This document shows, one piece after another, positions 8,761 to 16,592 of a stretch of 64,000 nt of DNA; the first letter of the stretch is position 1; each line of letters starts with the position of its first letter. Under the pieces are notes generated by a model. That model ran no database searches. It was not told where the DNA came from and saw only the letters and a list, made by a program, of their open reading frames with translations. This stretch comes from Streptomyces sp. NRRL F-2664 (GTDB taxonomy: Bacteria; Actinomycetota; Actinomycetes; Streptomycetales; Streptomycetaceae), in the NCBI RefSeq assembly GCF_000719345.1, contig NZ_JOFX01000005.1, forward strand, positions 62,001 through 126,000. The letters are read 5' to 3'. The translations under genes were made by a program, and so were the position numbers.

Positions 8761-8954
8761 GAAGTCTCCCCTTCCCGGACGTTGCACACCTCGTCCGACC
8801 GGGTAGTCAGTCGGGTGGAGCGGCGGGGCGGTTCCCGTGCTCCGCTGTGCCCTGCACCACACACGGCATGCGGCGCGGCCCCTGCGGGGCGGTGCCGCGC
8901 AAACTTGTCCGGAAGTGCGCACCCTGGTGTTCGGGTCGGGAGGCCGGTGCGAGG

Positions 8955-9644
8955 ATGAGCCCCGCCATGGAGCCGGACCGCTGCTTACGCGCCTTCCGGG
9001 CTGCGATGTTCGCAGCCCTCTGCGTGCTGCTCGCGGCGACCGGGCACCTGCTCATGTCGGGTACGCCCGTGCCCTGGTGGGCGCTGCCCGCCGGGTTCGT
9101 CGCGGCCGCCGCGGGGGCCTGGTCCCTCGCCGGCCGTGAGCGCGGCATCCTCCCCGTCACGGGAGCCGCCGTCGCCGTACAGGCGGTGCTGCACTCGGGG
9201 TTTTCCCTCGCCCAGTCCCTGGTCCGCCCGGCGGCGCAGGGCGCGCCCTCGTCGGCGGTCGGCCACGCGCACCATGCCGGCCACGCCATGGCGGACGCCG
9301 CGTCCGATCCGCACGTCCTGCGGGCGGCGGGCGTCGGGCAGGACGGGAGCATGGCCGTCCCGACGGTGCTCGTGTCACAGACCGGCATGCTCGCCGCGCA
9401 CCTGCTGGCCGCCGTGCTGTGCGGTCTGTGGCTCGCCCACGGCGAACGCGCCCTCTTCCGCGCGGTGCGCGCCGTGGCAGCGCGCGTGCGGGTCCCGCTG
9501 TGCCTGCTGCTGCGTCCGGCCGCGCTCGCGCACCGGCCGCGTCCCCAGGTGGTCCCGCGGCGCGAGCCGCGCACACCGCGCAGGCTGTTCCTCGTCCACG
9601 CCATCACCTCAAGGGGGCCGCCGGCGGCGACCGCTGTCCTCTGA
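8955..9644 (+). CDS. Hypothetical membrane protein with His-rich loop; contains TTA codon
   Basis: The 229-residue protein has about four membrane helices (residues about 15-35, 42-60, 65-85 and 130-155). A histidine-rich external or cytoplasmic loop around residue 100 (HAHHAGHAM) could bind a metal. I do not recognise a characterised family. The ATG at 8955 has GGGAGG eleven bases upstream; ATG at 8967 is an alternative. Codon 11 is TTA (8985-8987), so it would be translated well only when bldA tRNA is present. The ECF sigma factor lies 182 bp downstream on the same strand and could be functionally linked, but there is no anti-sigma signature here. Confidence 0.7.
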   Translation: MSPAMEPDRCLRAFRAAMFAALCVLLAATGHLLMSGTPVPWWALPAGFVAAAAGAWSLAGRERGILPVTGAAVAVQAVLHSGFSLAQSLVRPAAQGAPSSAVGHAHHAGHAMADAASDPHVLRAAGVGQDGSMAVPTVLVSQTGMLAAHLLAAVLCGLWLAHGERALFRAVRAVAARVRVPLCLLLRPAALAHRPRPQVVPRREPRTPRRLFLVHAITSRGPPAATAVL

Positions 9645-9826
9645 CAGCCGGTCACCCGAGCCGCAGCCGCGTCCGCGCACCGCTCCCGCGCACACCGCAC
9701 ACCGCACACGACGCGTGGATGCGCCGCCTCGGGCCCTCGGCCGTGCCCTCGGGCAGGCCGTGCCCCCTCACCGGTCCCGCCGTGCGCGCGGCGCCGGACT
9801 CCCTTTGCACCGAAGGACCTTTGGCG

Positions 9827-10522
9827 ATGACTCCTGCCCCGAACTCCTTGTCCTGTACCACCGGCACGCGTCCCGCGCGGCACACCGAGGACTCCGACGC
9901 GGCCGTGACCCGGCTGGCGCTCGCGGCCCGCGACGGCGACCGTGCGAAGACCGACCGCTTCGTGCGCGCCCTCCACCGCGACGTGTGGCGCTACGTCGCC
10001 TACCTGAGCGCCGACGCGCAGGCCGCCGACGACCTCACCCAGGACGTGTTCCTGCGCGCCCTCGGCGGTCTCCCCCGGTTCGAGGGGCGCTCCTCCGCGC
10101 GGACGTGGCTGCTGTCCATAGCCCGCCGTACCGTCGTGGACAGCCTCCGCCATGCCGCCGCCCGGCCGCGGTTGTCGGACCGCTGCGACTGGCAGACCGC
10201 CGCGGAGCAGGCCCAGCCGTACGGGGTGCCGGGCTTCGAGGACGGCATCGCCCTGGCGGAGCTGCTGGCGGCGATCCCGTCCGAGCGGCGGGAGGCCTTC
10301 GTCCTCACGCAGTTGCTGGGTCTGCCCTACGCGGAAGCCGCCGAGGCCATCGGCTGCCCGATCGGCACGGTCCGCTCCCGGGTGGCCCGGGCCCGTGCCT
10401 CGCTGGTCGCGCTGCTGACGGACACCCGCCCGCCCGCGCCGGAGCCGGACCTTCCGGCCGCGCGGGCCGAGCGGCGTGGGCGGCCGGCGCGCGAGGTGCT
10501 GTGCGCGGCCACGCCCGCCTGA
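9827..10522 (+). CDS. ECF-type RNA polymerase sigma factor
   Basis: The 231-residue protein carries sigma region 2 (about residues 45-110: DVWRYVAYLS, then DDLTQDVFLRAL and the SSARTWLLSIARRTVVD helix) and region 4 (about 140-195: LPYAEAAEAIGCPIGTVRSRVARAR, a helix-turn-helix that reads the -35 element). ATG at 9827 has GAAGGA nine bases upstream. There is no adjacent anti-sigma gene with a zinc-binding HxxxCxxC pattern; the nearest gene, upstream, encodes the His-rich membrane protein. Its regulon cannot be told from the sequence. Confidence 0.93.
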   Translation: MTPAPNSLSCTTGTRPARHTEDSDAAVTRLALAARDGDRAKTDRFVRALHRDVWRYVAYLSADAQAADDLTQDVFLRALGGLPRFEGRSSARTWLLSIARRTVVDSLRHAAARPRLSDRCDWQTAAEQAQPYGVPGFEDGIALAELLAAIPSERREAFVLTQLLGLPYAEAAEAIGCPIGTVRSRVARARASLVALLTDTRPPAPEPDLPAARAERRGRPAREVLCAATPA

Positions 10523-10605
10523 CGCGGACAGCGCCGTTCCGGGCCGGATGCGTCCCGGCCCGGAACGGCACCGCGACCCGCGCCTGCGCGCCGGGCGGCC
10601 GGGCG

Positions 10606-11007
10606 TCAGGGCCGCGCGGCGACGGCCTCCACCTCGATCAGCATGTCCGCAGTGGCCAGGGCTGCGACGCCCAGCAGGGTCTGCGTGGGCGGCTCGGCGC
10701 CCCAGCGCGCCTGGACGGCCGCGGCGATCGGCCCGAGCCGGGTGGCGTCGTGGTCCACCACGTACGTGCGGAGCTGGACCACGTCGGCGAGGCCGAGCCC
10801 GTGGGCGGCGAGGGCCGCGCCGATGTTGTCGAACGTCCGCTCCACCTGCTCCGCGAAGTCGGCCGAGACGACCGCGCCGTCCGGCCCCGACGCGTACTGG
10901 CCGGAGACGAGGACGAGTTCCGTACCGGCGGGGACGGCGGCGGTGTGGCTGTAGCCGAACGGGGTCGGGTCGTGCAGGGTTTCCGGGTTGACGACGGCGT
11001 GTGCCAT
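10606..11007 (-). CDS. RidA/YjgF family protein
   Basis: The 133-residue protein has the typical RidA size and motifs (LVLVSGQYA, QVERTFDNIGAAL, VVQLRTYVVD and MLIEVEAVA). RidA proteins deaminate reactive enamine/imine intermediates released by PLP enzymes and act as homotrimers. The arginine in QLRTYVV fits the conserved carboxylate-binding residue. ATG at 11007 has AGGAGAGG upstream. It is divergent from a WYL-domain regulator with a perfect palindrome between them, so it is probably the direct target of that regulator. Confidence 0.9.
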   Translation of the reverse strand: MAHAVVNPETLHDPTPFGYSHTAAVPAGTELVLVSGQYASGPDGAVVSADFAEQVERTFDNIGAALAAHGLGLADVVQLRTYVVDHDATRLGPIAAAVQARWGAEPPTQTLLGVAALATADMLIEVEAVAARP

Positions 11008-11064
11008 ACGGGTCACCTCTCCTGTGCGATGTTGCCTGTGACGTGGTGAAGCCTCGCAAGCAAT

Positions 11065-11083
11065 CACGACATCGACTGTCGTG
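11065..11083. promoter_or_regulatory. Perfect palindromic operator of the RidA/WYL divergon
   Basis: CACGACA (11065-11071), spacer TCGAC, TGTCGTG (11077-11083): a perfect inverted repeat with 7-bp arms. It lies between the divergent RidA and WYL-regulator genes and just upstream of the -10 box of the regulator gene, so the regulator probably binds it to control itself and RidA. Confidence 0.65.
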
Positions 11084-11091
11084 TATTCCGG

Positions 11092-11097
11092 TAGCGT
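11092..11097 (+). promoter_or_regulatory. -10 box TAGCGT of the WYL regulator, leaderless start
   Basis: TAGCGT matches the Streptomyces -10 consensus, and its 3' end is 7 nt before the GTG at 11105. Transcription would start at or next to the start codon, giving a leaderless mRNA. There is no Shine-Dalgarno sequence in front of this GTG. Confidence 0.55.
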
Positions 11098-11104
11098 TTT
11101 CGTT

Positions 11105-12106
11105 GTGCGCGCCGATCGGCTGGTCTCCCTGGTACTGCTGCTGCGCCGGCACGGCAGGATGTCGGCGACCGCCCTGGCCCGGGAGCTGGAGGTGTCCACC
11201 CGTACCGTGCTGCGCGACATCGACGCGCTGTCCGCTGCGGGCGTGCCCGTCTACGCCGAACGCGGCCGGCACGGGGGCTTCCGCCTGCTGCCCGGTTTCC
11301 GCACCGAGCTCACCGGCCTCAACCACGACGAGGCGCTCGCCCTGCTGGTCGCCGGATCACGGCGGGGGGCGCAGGCGTTCGGCCTCGGGGCGGCGCTCGC
11401 CTCGGCCATGCGCAAGGTGGTCGACGCGCTGCCCGAGGAGCAGCGGGCCACCGCGACCGGCGCCGCGCGGCGCCTGCTCGTCGACCCGGACACCGACGCC
11501 CTCGCGCGGCGGCAGACCCCCGAGGAGGAACTGCCGGACGCCGTGGTGAGCGGGATCCGGCGCGCGGTGTTCGCCGGGCACCGGCTGCGCATCCACTACG
11601 CGGCCGCGGACCGGGCTGCCGAGTGGCGCACGGTGGATCCCATCGGGCTGGTGACGGTACGCGGCCAGGGGTACCTGCTGGCCACCCGGGCGGGCGCGGA
11701 CCGCACCTACCGGCTGTCGCGGGTCCTGGCGGCGGAGGAACTCGCCGAACCGGCGCAGCGGCCGGAACGGGTCGACCTGGACCGGGCCTGGCAGGAGCGC
11801 AGCCGGCGGTTCCGGGCCGGAGCCGACCAGGTGACCGTACTCGTACGGGTGGCGGCGGCACGGCGGGAGGACCTGGTGGGCGGTGCGGTGGCCGTCCTCG
11901 CCGAGGAGGACGAAGGGGACGGCCTGCTGCGGCTGGAAGTCGGCTACCAGGACCGCAGGCACGCCGAGTGGGCCTTGTGGCAGCTCGCGCCGGGGGCGGA
12001 GGTGCTGGCCCCCCAGTGGCTGCGCGACCGCCTGCACGCGCGCGCGGCGGAGATCGCCGCCCGCTACGGGGCACCGGCGTCCCCGCATCCCTCGGCCGGG
12101 CCGTAG
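11105..12106 (+). CDS. HTH plus WYL-domain transcriptional regulator
   Basis: The 333-residue protein has an N-terminal DeoR-like winged helix (residues about 1-60: RADRLVSLVLLLRRHG, ATALARELEVSTRTVLRDI), then a WYL domain (about 130-220: RLRIHYAAA, VDPIGLVTVRGQGYLLA, TYRLSRV) and a WCX-type C-terminal extension. WYL regulators sense ligands, often nucleotides or DNA-damage signals. GTG at 11105 was preferred over the ATG at 11081, which lies inside the palindromic operator and ahead of the -10 box. It probably represses itself and the divergent ridA-like gene. Confidence 0.88.
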   Translation: MRADRLVSLVLLLRRHGRMSATALARELEVSTRTVLRDIDALSAAGVPVYAERGRHGGFRLLPGFRTELTGLNHDEALALLVAGSRRGAQAFGLGAALASAMRKVVDALPEEQRATATGAARRLLVDPDTDALARRQTPEEELPDAVVSGIRRAVFAGHRLRIHYAAADRAAEWRTVDPIGLVTVRGQGYLLATRAGADRTYRLSRVLAAEELAEPAQRPERVDLDRAWQERSRRFRAGADQVTVLVRVAAARREDLVGGAVAVLAEEDEGDGLLRLEVGYQDRRHAEWALWQLAPGAEVLAPQWLRDRLHARAAEIAARYGAPASPHPSAGP

Positions 12107-12295
12107 CGCGGCAAGATATCAGCCTTTCCCGGAAGCGCCAGAGTGTTTGTCCGATGGTGATGTGCTCCGGCAGGGGCGTCGCGCCGGGCACTACCGTCCC
12201 GTGACACCCCCGGGAATGCGGGTGTTGCACCGCACGTCGCTTGCGGAACCTCCCTGCCCCGCCACCTTCCCGGCCCCACGGAGCAAGGAGGCACA

Positions 12296-12976
12296 TTGCT
12301 GTCATTGCGGCGGAGAACCACTCGAGGCTGGTCCACGGCCACCAGGTACTCGATCGCGAGCGGCGTCGTCATCACCGCGCTCGCGCTCACCCTGATCGCC
12401 CTGCTGGTCCCCGTGGACAAGTTCGGCAGCCGTACCACGGTCGCCGCCGCCGCACCGGCGGCGGGCGAGGACGACGGCCTCGGCACGGTGAGCACGGCCT
12501 ACGGGCCCTTGACGGCCGCGGACCGGGACTTCGTCCGCAAGGTCCGTCTCGCGGGGCTGTGGGAGCTGCCCGCCGGGCGGCAGGCCCAACAGCGCGGTAC
12601 GCGCCCCGCGATCCGCACGGCGGGGGACCACCTCGTCGACGGCCACACCGAACTGGACCGACAGGTCATCCAGGTCGGCCAGGCCCTCGGCATCGACCTG
12701 CCCAACCAGCCCTCCGCTCAGCAGCAGGACTGGCTGGGCCAGATGAGCCGCGCCAAGGGGGACGAGTACGAGCGCCTGTTCACGCAGCTGTTGCGCCGGG
12801 CGCACGGAAAGGTGTTCTCCCTGCTGGCCGGGATCCGGGCGCAGACCCGCAACTCCATGGTGCGAGCCCTCGCCACGTCCGCCAACGCCACGGTGCTGGA
12901 CCACATCACGGTCCTCGAGGACACCGGGCTGGTCGACTTCGACGGGCTCTCCGACAATGTCCCACCGACGAAGTGA
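12296..12976 (+). CDS. DUF4142 domain secreted/membrane-anchored protein
   Basis: The 226-residue protein has an N-terminal hydrophobic segment (residues about 18-40) acting as signal or anchor. A ferritin-like helical DUF4142 domain follows (TAADRDFVRKVRLAGLWELP, HLVDGHTELDRQV, YERLFTQLLRRAHGKVF). DUF4142 proteins are extracytoplasmic and functionally undefined. The TTG start at 12296 follows AAGGAGG with a tight 4-nt gap; TTG at 12305 is an alternative. It is separated by only 9 bp from the DUF1996 gene, so they are surely co-transcribed and probably act together outside the membrane. Confidence 0.8.
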   Translation: MLSLRRRTTRGWSTATRYSIASGVVITALALTLIALLVPVDKFGSRTTVAAAAPAAGEDDGLGTVSTAYGPLTAADRDFVRKVRLAGLWELPAGRQAQQRGTRPAIRTAGDHLVDGHTELDRQVIQVGQALGIDLPNQPSAQQQDWLGQMSRAKGDEYERLFTQLLRRAHGKVFSLLAGIRAQTRNSMVRALATSANATVLDHITVLEDTGLVDFDGLSDNVPPTK

Positions 12977-12985
12977 AGTGATCGC

Positions 12986-14368
12986 ATGAGGCAAAAGGGC
13001 CACAAGCGCCCCCGGTTGACGACCAAACTCGTGGGGGTGGTCTCCGCGCTCGTGCTGGGCGGCGGCGGGGTCGCCGTCGTCGCCGGCAACGCGTCCGCGG
13101 GGCAGGACGACAACGGCAAGGCGCAGTCGACGACCACCATCGACTGTCCCGACGTCGGGGACAAGCTGACCGCCGTACCCGAGCAGGTCAAGGCCGAGGT
13201 CGACGCGAACCTGGCCAAGCTGGACGACCAGGTGGCGGAGGCCTACCGGCGGCTCGCCGCCGGTGAGGCACAGGGCGACGCCCTCCTCGGCGACCTCGAG
13301 GGACAGCGCGAGCAGACCATCAAGGGCGTGTCCGACGCGATCGGCAAGGTGGCCGAACCGCCCAAGGAAATAGCCGGTTTGAGCTCCTGCGAGATGAAGA
13401 AGGCGCCCGCGGAGCAGGACGGCGCGGCCGGCGCGGCAGCGCTGGGCGCCGGGGCCGACGCGAAGTCCGCCGCGGCCGGCAGCAAGAACGGGCCGGCGAA
13501 GAGCGACTTCGTGAACATCACGAAGGTCCGGCCCAACGCCCGCAAGCCCAAGGCCCAGGGGGGCGCCTCCACCGGCTCCTTCAGCGTCCAGTGCGGCCGC
13601 AACGAGAACGGCCACTTCAACCCCGACAACGTCATCGTCGCGCCCGGCGTCTCCAACGGCGCCCACCACATGCACGACTACGTGGGCAACGTGTCCACCG
13701 ACGCCTTCTCCACCAACGACAGCCTCGCCCGGGCCGGCACCACGTGCAACAACGGTGACCAGTCCTCCTACTACTGGCCCGTGCTGCGCCTGCGCGACGG
13801 CAAGGCGGAGCGGGACGCCAAGGCCCCCGGCGGCGGCCAGGACGGCAACGTCGGCACGATCCTGCAGCCCAAGCAGGTGACGATCGAGTTCAAGGGAAGC
13901 CCCGTCGGCAAGGTCAAGGCCATGCCCCGCTTCATGCGCATCATCACGGGTGACGCCAAGGCCTTCTCCAACGGCAACGCCAACGCCAACGCATCCTGGA
14001 GCTGCACCGGCTTCGAGGACCGCCAGCTGAAGGACAAGTACCCGATCTGCCCGAAGGGCAGTGACGTGGTGCGCACCTTCACCTTCCAGAGCTGCTGGGA
14101 CGGCCGGAACACCGACAGCGCCAACCACCGCACCCACGTGGCCTTCCCCGACCGCAACGGCCGCTGCCAGAAGGGCTTCACCGCGATCCCGCAGCTCGTG
14201 CAGCGCATCGTGTACGGGGTGTCGCCGGGGTCCCGCATCGCCGTGGACAGCTTCCCCGAGCAGCTCCACAAGCCCGTGACCGACCACGGCGACTTCATCA
14301 ACGTGATGTCGAACGGCCTGATGAACCGGGCCGTGAGCTGCATCAACGACGGGCGCCGCTGCCGCTGA
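12986..14368 (+). CDS. DUF1996 domain secreted protein
   Basis: The 460-residue protein has a signal peptide (twin lysine/arginine start, hydrophobic VVSALVLGGGGVAVVAG, then NASAG). A helical linker region (about 60-130) is followed by a DUF1996 domain (about 190-455) with AHHMHDYVGN, SSYYWPVLR and NHRTHVAFPD. The conserved histidines suggest a metal or carbohydrate site, but the family has no proven activity; fungal members are secreted. An even number of cysteines in the domain suggests disulfides. It forms a two-gene operon with the DUF4142 protein and is followed by a run of strong hairpins. Confidence 0.82.
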   Translation: MRQKGHKRPRLTTKLVGVVSALVLGGGGVAVVAGNASAGQDDNGKAQSTTTIDCPDVGDKLTAVPEQVKAEVDANLAKLDDQVAEAYRRLAAGEAQGDALLGDLEGQREQTIKGVSDAIGKVAEPPKEIAGLSSCEMKKAPAEQDGAAGAAALGAGADAKSAAAGSKNGPAKSDFVNITKVRPNARKPKAQGGASTGSFSVQCGRNENGHFNPDNVIVAPGVSNGAHHMHDYVGNVSTDAFSTNDSLARAGTTCNNGDQSSYYWPVLRLRDGKAERDAKAPGGGQDGNVGTILQPKQVTIEFKGSPVGKVKAMPRFMRIITGDAKAFSNGNANANASWSCTGFEDRQLKDKYPICPKGSDVVRTFTFQSCWDGRNTDSANHRTHVAFPDRNGRCQKGFTAIPQLVQRIVYGVSPGSRIAVDSFPEQLHKPVTDHGDFINVMSNGLMNRAVSCINDGRRCR

Positions 14369-14402
14369 CGCCCGCGGCGGGGCCGAGCCCCCATCCGCTC
14401 CC

Positions 14403-14418
14403 GGGAGCGGGCGCTCCC
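14403..14418. terminator. Hairpin after DUF1996 gene
   Basis: GGGAGCG (14403-14409) pairs with CGCTCCC (14412-14418); a C-rich stretch and TTTG follow. It lies 35 bp after the DUF1996 stop and could be the first termination signal of that operon. Confidence 0.45.
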
Positions 14419-14452
14419 CCTTTGCTCCTCACCCCGCGCCCGTCCCCGGGAA

Positions 14453-14488
14453 AGGTGTTGGTCCGAAGCCCCCTTCGGACCAACACCT
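14453..14488. terminator. Strong 16-bp perfect hairpin
   Basis: AGGTGTTGGTCCGAAG (14453-14468) is perfectly complementary to 14473-14488 across a CCCC loop, followed by CTTTCG. This is a strong stem and probably the main terminator of the DUF4142-DUF1996 operon. Confidence 0.75.
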
Positions 14489-14498
14489 CTTTCGTGTT

Positions 14499-14556
14499 CC
14501 GGCGTACGTGCCCACGGCCCCGTTACGGAGGGCAGGACCGTGGGCCCGTACGCCGG
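14499..14556. repeat. 19-bp inverted repeat, one mismatch
   Basis: Positions 14499-14517 and 14538-14556 are complementary at 18 of 19 bases, with a 20-nt loop. It starts 11 bp after the previous hairpin. It could be a back-up bidirectional terminator or a protein-binding palindrome. Confidence 0.6.
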
Positions 14557-14748
14557 CCGGGCCCGATCGCGCCGGCCCCGGCCCGCTCGCCGGTAACGAG
14601 CGTCACGCACGTCCCCCCGACCCCGACCGCCCCGCCGTGTACCCGGTCGGCGGAAGGAGCCGGGACCGCCCTGCGGGTTGCGCGGCGGGTCTGCCCGGTG
14701 GACCGACGCGGTCCGCTCGGGCACAGGGCGCCCCGGGCAGGGACGCAC

Positions 14749-14775
14749 GGAGCACACGGAGCACACGGAGCACAC
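14749..14775. repeat. Tandem repeat GGAGCACAC x3
   Basis: Three perfect 9-bp units GGAGCACAC occupy 14749-14775, continuing as decaying GCACA units to about 14800. It lies in the gene-free spacer; no function is evident. Confidence 0.7.
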
Positions 14776-14804
14776 GGGCACAGAAGCACACAGGCACACC
14801 AAAA

Positions 14805-14842
14805 GCCCGGCCCGGCCCCGTGACGACGGGGCCGGGCCGGGC
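14805..14842 (-). terminator. Intrinsic terminator of the PucR-type gene
   Basis: A perfect 17-bp stem (14805-14821 with 14826-14842) has a 4-nt loop GACG. Read on the minus strand it is followed directly by CTTTTGG. It begins 10 bp after the stop codon of the PucR-family gene, so it is a classic rho-independent terminator. Confidence 0.85.
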
Positions 14843-14851
14843 GGTGCGTTC

Positions 14852-16138
14852 TCAGAGGCCGTTGACGCGGGCCATGCGGCCGACGACGACCGGGGTGAAG
14901 TCCGCCTGGATCACGCGGGCCGTCCTGCGCGTCACGCGGGAGTGCTGGCGCCGCACCTGGGCCATCAGGCGGCGGCTGCGCAGAGCCATCTCCAGCTCGA
15001 AACGGGTCCGCGGATCGCGCAGGCCGGTTCCGAAGAGCTTCTCCAGCTGGCGCATGCGGTACCGCACGGTCTGCGGGTGCACGCTGAGGGCTTTCGCGGC
15101 TTCGGGCGCCCCGCCGCCTTCGAGCCAGGCCAGCAGGGTCACCTCCAGCCGCTCGCTCTGTCGCGGGGTCAGGTCCGCGAGGGGCCGCAGCCATCGGGCG
15201 GCCAGAGCATGGGCAAGGGGTTCGTCCTGGAGCAGGAGCAGAGTCGAGAGGTGGTCGTCGACGAAGACGACCCGGGGCTCCACGCCCGGCCGGCTGGGCG
15301 TCAGCCCCGCCAGACGCAGCGCCCAGCGCAGGGACGAAGCCGTGTCCCGGAGCGGGACGGCGTGCCCCACGGCCGCGAACCGCCCGCGCAGCAGCTGCTC
15401 CAGTGGTGCGCGGACCTCCGGGTCCGGGGTCGGGACCAGCAGGCACGGCCGGCCCGCGAACATCCCGACGAGGGCGTCGTCCATGACGGCCGCCAGTTGC
15501 TGTGCCTCGCCGGGCGTGGCCGGAACAATGGCCCGTACGGCCATCGGCAGGGGCCATCCGGCCGCCTCGGCGAGCTCGGTGAGGGAGCTGTCGGACGCGA
15601 TGCGGTCGTCGGTGAGGGTCCTGAACAGCTCCTGGCGGGCGCGGTCGCCCGGCCGGATTCCTTCACCGGTCTCCTCCGTTTCTTCACGGGCACCCACCGG
15701 CGCGCGGTCGCGGCCCGGCTCCCGCAGCCCCTCGCGGGACCGGGGCCGGGCCTCCTCCCGGAGGTCGTCGCGCCGGCCCTCGTGCGTGATCTCGCACTCG
15801 TACGCCGCCTCCTTGCTGCCGGCCGCGCGCCGGCCCTCGGTTTCCGGCTCGGATCCGAGCCCGGTTTCGACCTGGTTCTGCGGCTGGTCGTGGTACTCGT
15901 CCGTTTGTTCCCGGGATCGCTCCTGGTAGCCGAGAGTGGTGAGAAGTGCCTCTTCCACCCGCTGCCGGAGCACCTCTGCATCAATGGCATCGTTGTCATC
16001 GATAAGTGCGGAAAATTCCGGAATTCCATGCAGAAGCTCCTCCACTATCTCGGCGGCCAGTGCGGGAAGTTCCCTGCGCAGGACGCGCGTCCACTCGCCT
16101 CGGGGGCGGGACCAGATGCGGTTCAGAAGTTCGCACAT
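14852..16138 (-). CDS. PucR-type helix-turn-helix regulator
   Basis: The 428-residue protein ends with a PucR/CdaR-type HTH (about residues 365-420: LTLLAWLEGGGAPEAAKALSV is the lead-in, then HPQTVRYRMRQLEKLFG). A middle region (about 190-340) resembles the degenerate GGDEF-like ligand domain of this family. Between them and the N-terminal helical region lies a long, highly charged Glu/Arg stretch (about 75-165) that looks disordered. ATG at 16138 has GAGG seven bases upstream. It is divergent from the cytochrome b operon across a 454-bp spacer and could regulate it; the effector is unknown. Confidence 0.82.
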   Translation of the reverse strand: MCELLNRIWSRPRGEWTRVLRRELPALAAEIVEELLHGIPEFSALIDDNDAIDAEVLRQRVEEALLTTLGYQERSREQTDEYHDQPQNQVETGLGSEPETEGRRAAGSKEAAYECEITHEGRRDDLREEARPRSREGLREPGRDRAPVGAREETEETGEGIRPGDRARQELFRTLTDDRIASDSSLTELAEAAGWPLPMAVRAIVPATPGEAQQLAAVMDDALVGMFAGRPCLLVPTPDPEVRAPLEQLLRGRFAAVGHAVPLRDTASSLRWALRLAGLTPSRPGVEPRVVFVDDHLSTLLLLQDEPLAHALAARWLRPLADLTPRQSERLEVTLLAWLEGGGAPEAAKALSVHPQTVRYRMRQLEKLFGTGLRDPRTRFELEMALRSRRLMAQVRRQHSRVTRRTARVIQADFTPVVVGRMARVNGL

Positions 16139-16592
16139 CGTTTTCCTCGTTCGTGCCGGGGTGAGGCCTGCCCGGGGAAGAGCGGCAGACCCGCCGAGGT
16201 TGCCCCTCGCGTCAACTTCTGTGTACGACACGAGAGTTGCGGCCCTCGTACTCCCTCCTGGAGAGGTCCGACCACCTTCGGTCCCGGGACTTTGCTTTGA
16301 TTTTGCTCTCCGGGACGCGTAGGTGGCGGGCGGCGCGGTGGCCTGTCGCAACCTCCGCTGGAGGGGAATCTTCCGGTGTTGTTCGATGCGCCGGAGACGC
16401 GCTGCGAGAAATTATCACGTTTAGATAAATCCTGTGGAGCTGATGTGCAGCTCCACGATGCTGCTGCACTCCGGCCCCAAGTTCCCTCGGCCGGCGCGGA
16501 GTTTCACAGCGCGGCCGGGCAGAGACGACAACGACCCCCGGGTCCCGAGCGCCAGGTGGAGCGCTCGGAGACCAGGCGCACAGGAGACCTGG
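16139..16592. promoter_or_regulatory. 454-bp divergent regulatory spacer with AT-rich promoter island
   Basis: No gene is supported here. The stretch 16289-16310 (TTTGCTTTGATTTTGC) and the segment around 16407-16431 (ATTATCACGTTTAGATAAAT) are strikingly AT-rich for this genome. The latter contains TTATC-N7-GATAA, an inverted repeat that could be a regulator site overlapping a -10 element. The 23-bp palindrome at 16434-16456 follows at once. Confidence 0.5.
16434..16456. promoter_or_regulatory. 23-bp palindrome upstream of cytochrome b operon
   Basis: GTGGAGCTG (16434-16442), spacer ATGTG, CAGCTCCAC (16448-16456): perfect 9-bp arms. It directly follows the AT-rich promoter-like island and lies 136 bp before the cytochrome b start, so it could be an operator or a leader hairpin. 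Confidence 0.5.

Larger units (their letters stand above)
14369..14851. other. Gene-free convergent spacer rich in hairpins
   Basis: The 483 bp between the convergent DUF1996 and PucR genes hold no convincing gene. They contain four successive inverted repeats (listed separately) and a short 9-bp tandem repeat. Open frames here are arginine/proline-rich, with no start signal and no recognisable family. Confidence 0.7.

Noticed and set aside
8790..8815. CCGAC-N10-GTCGG inverted repeat upstream of the MFS gene
   Set aside because: Arms are only 5 bp and common in this GC-rich sequence; the inner bases do not pair.
11081..11104. Longer ATG start at 11081 for the WYL regulator
   Set aside because: It begins inside the palindromic operator and ahead of the -10 box, so it would not be transcribed from the visible promoter.
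14749..14800. CRISPR-like short repeats
   Set aside because: The 9-bp units are directly tandem with no spacers, so this is a simple microsatellite-like repeat.
14422..14823. Open frame of 133 codons in the convergent spacer
   Set aside because: It spans several hairpins and a tandem repeat, and its translation is low complexity with no start signal.
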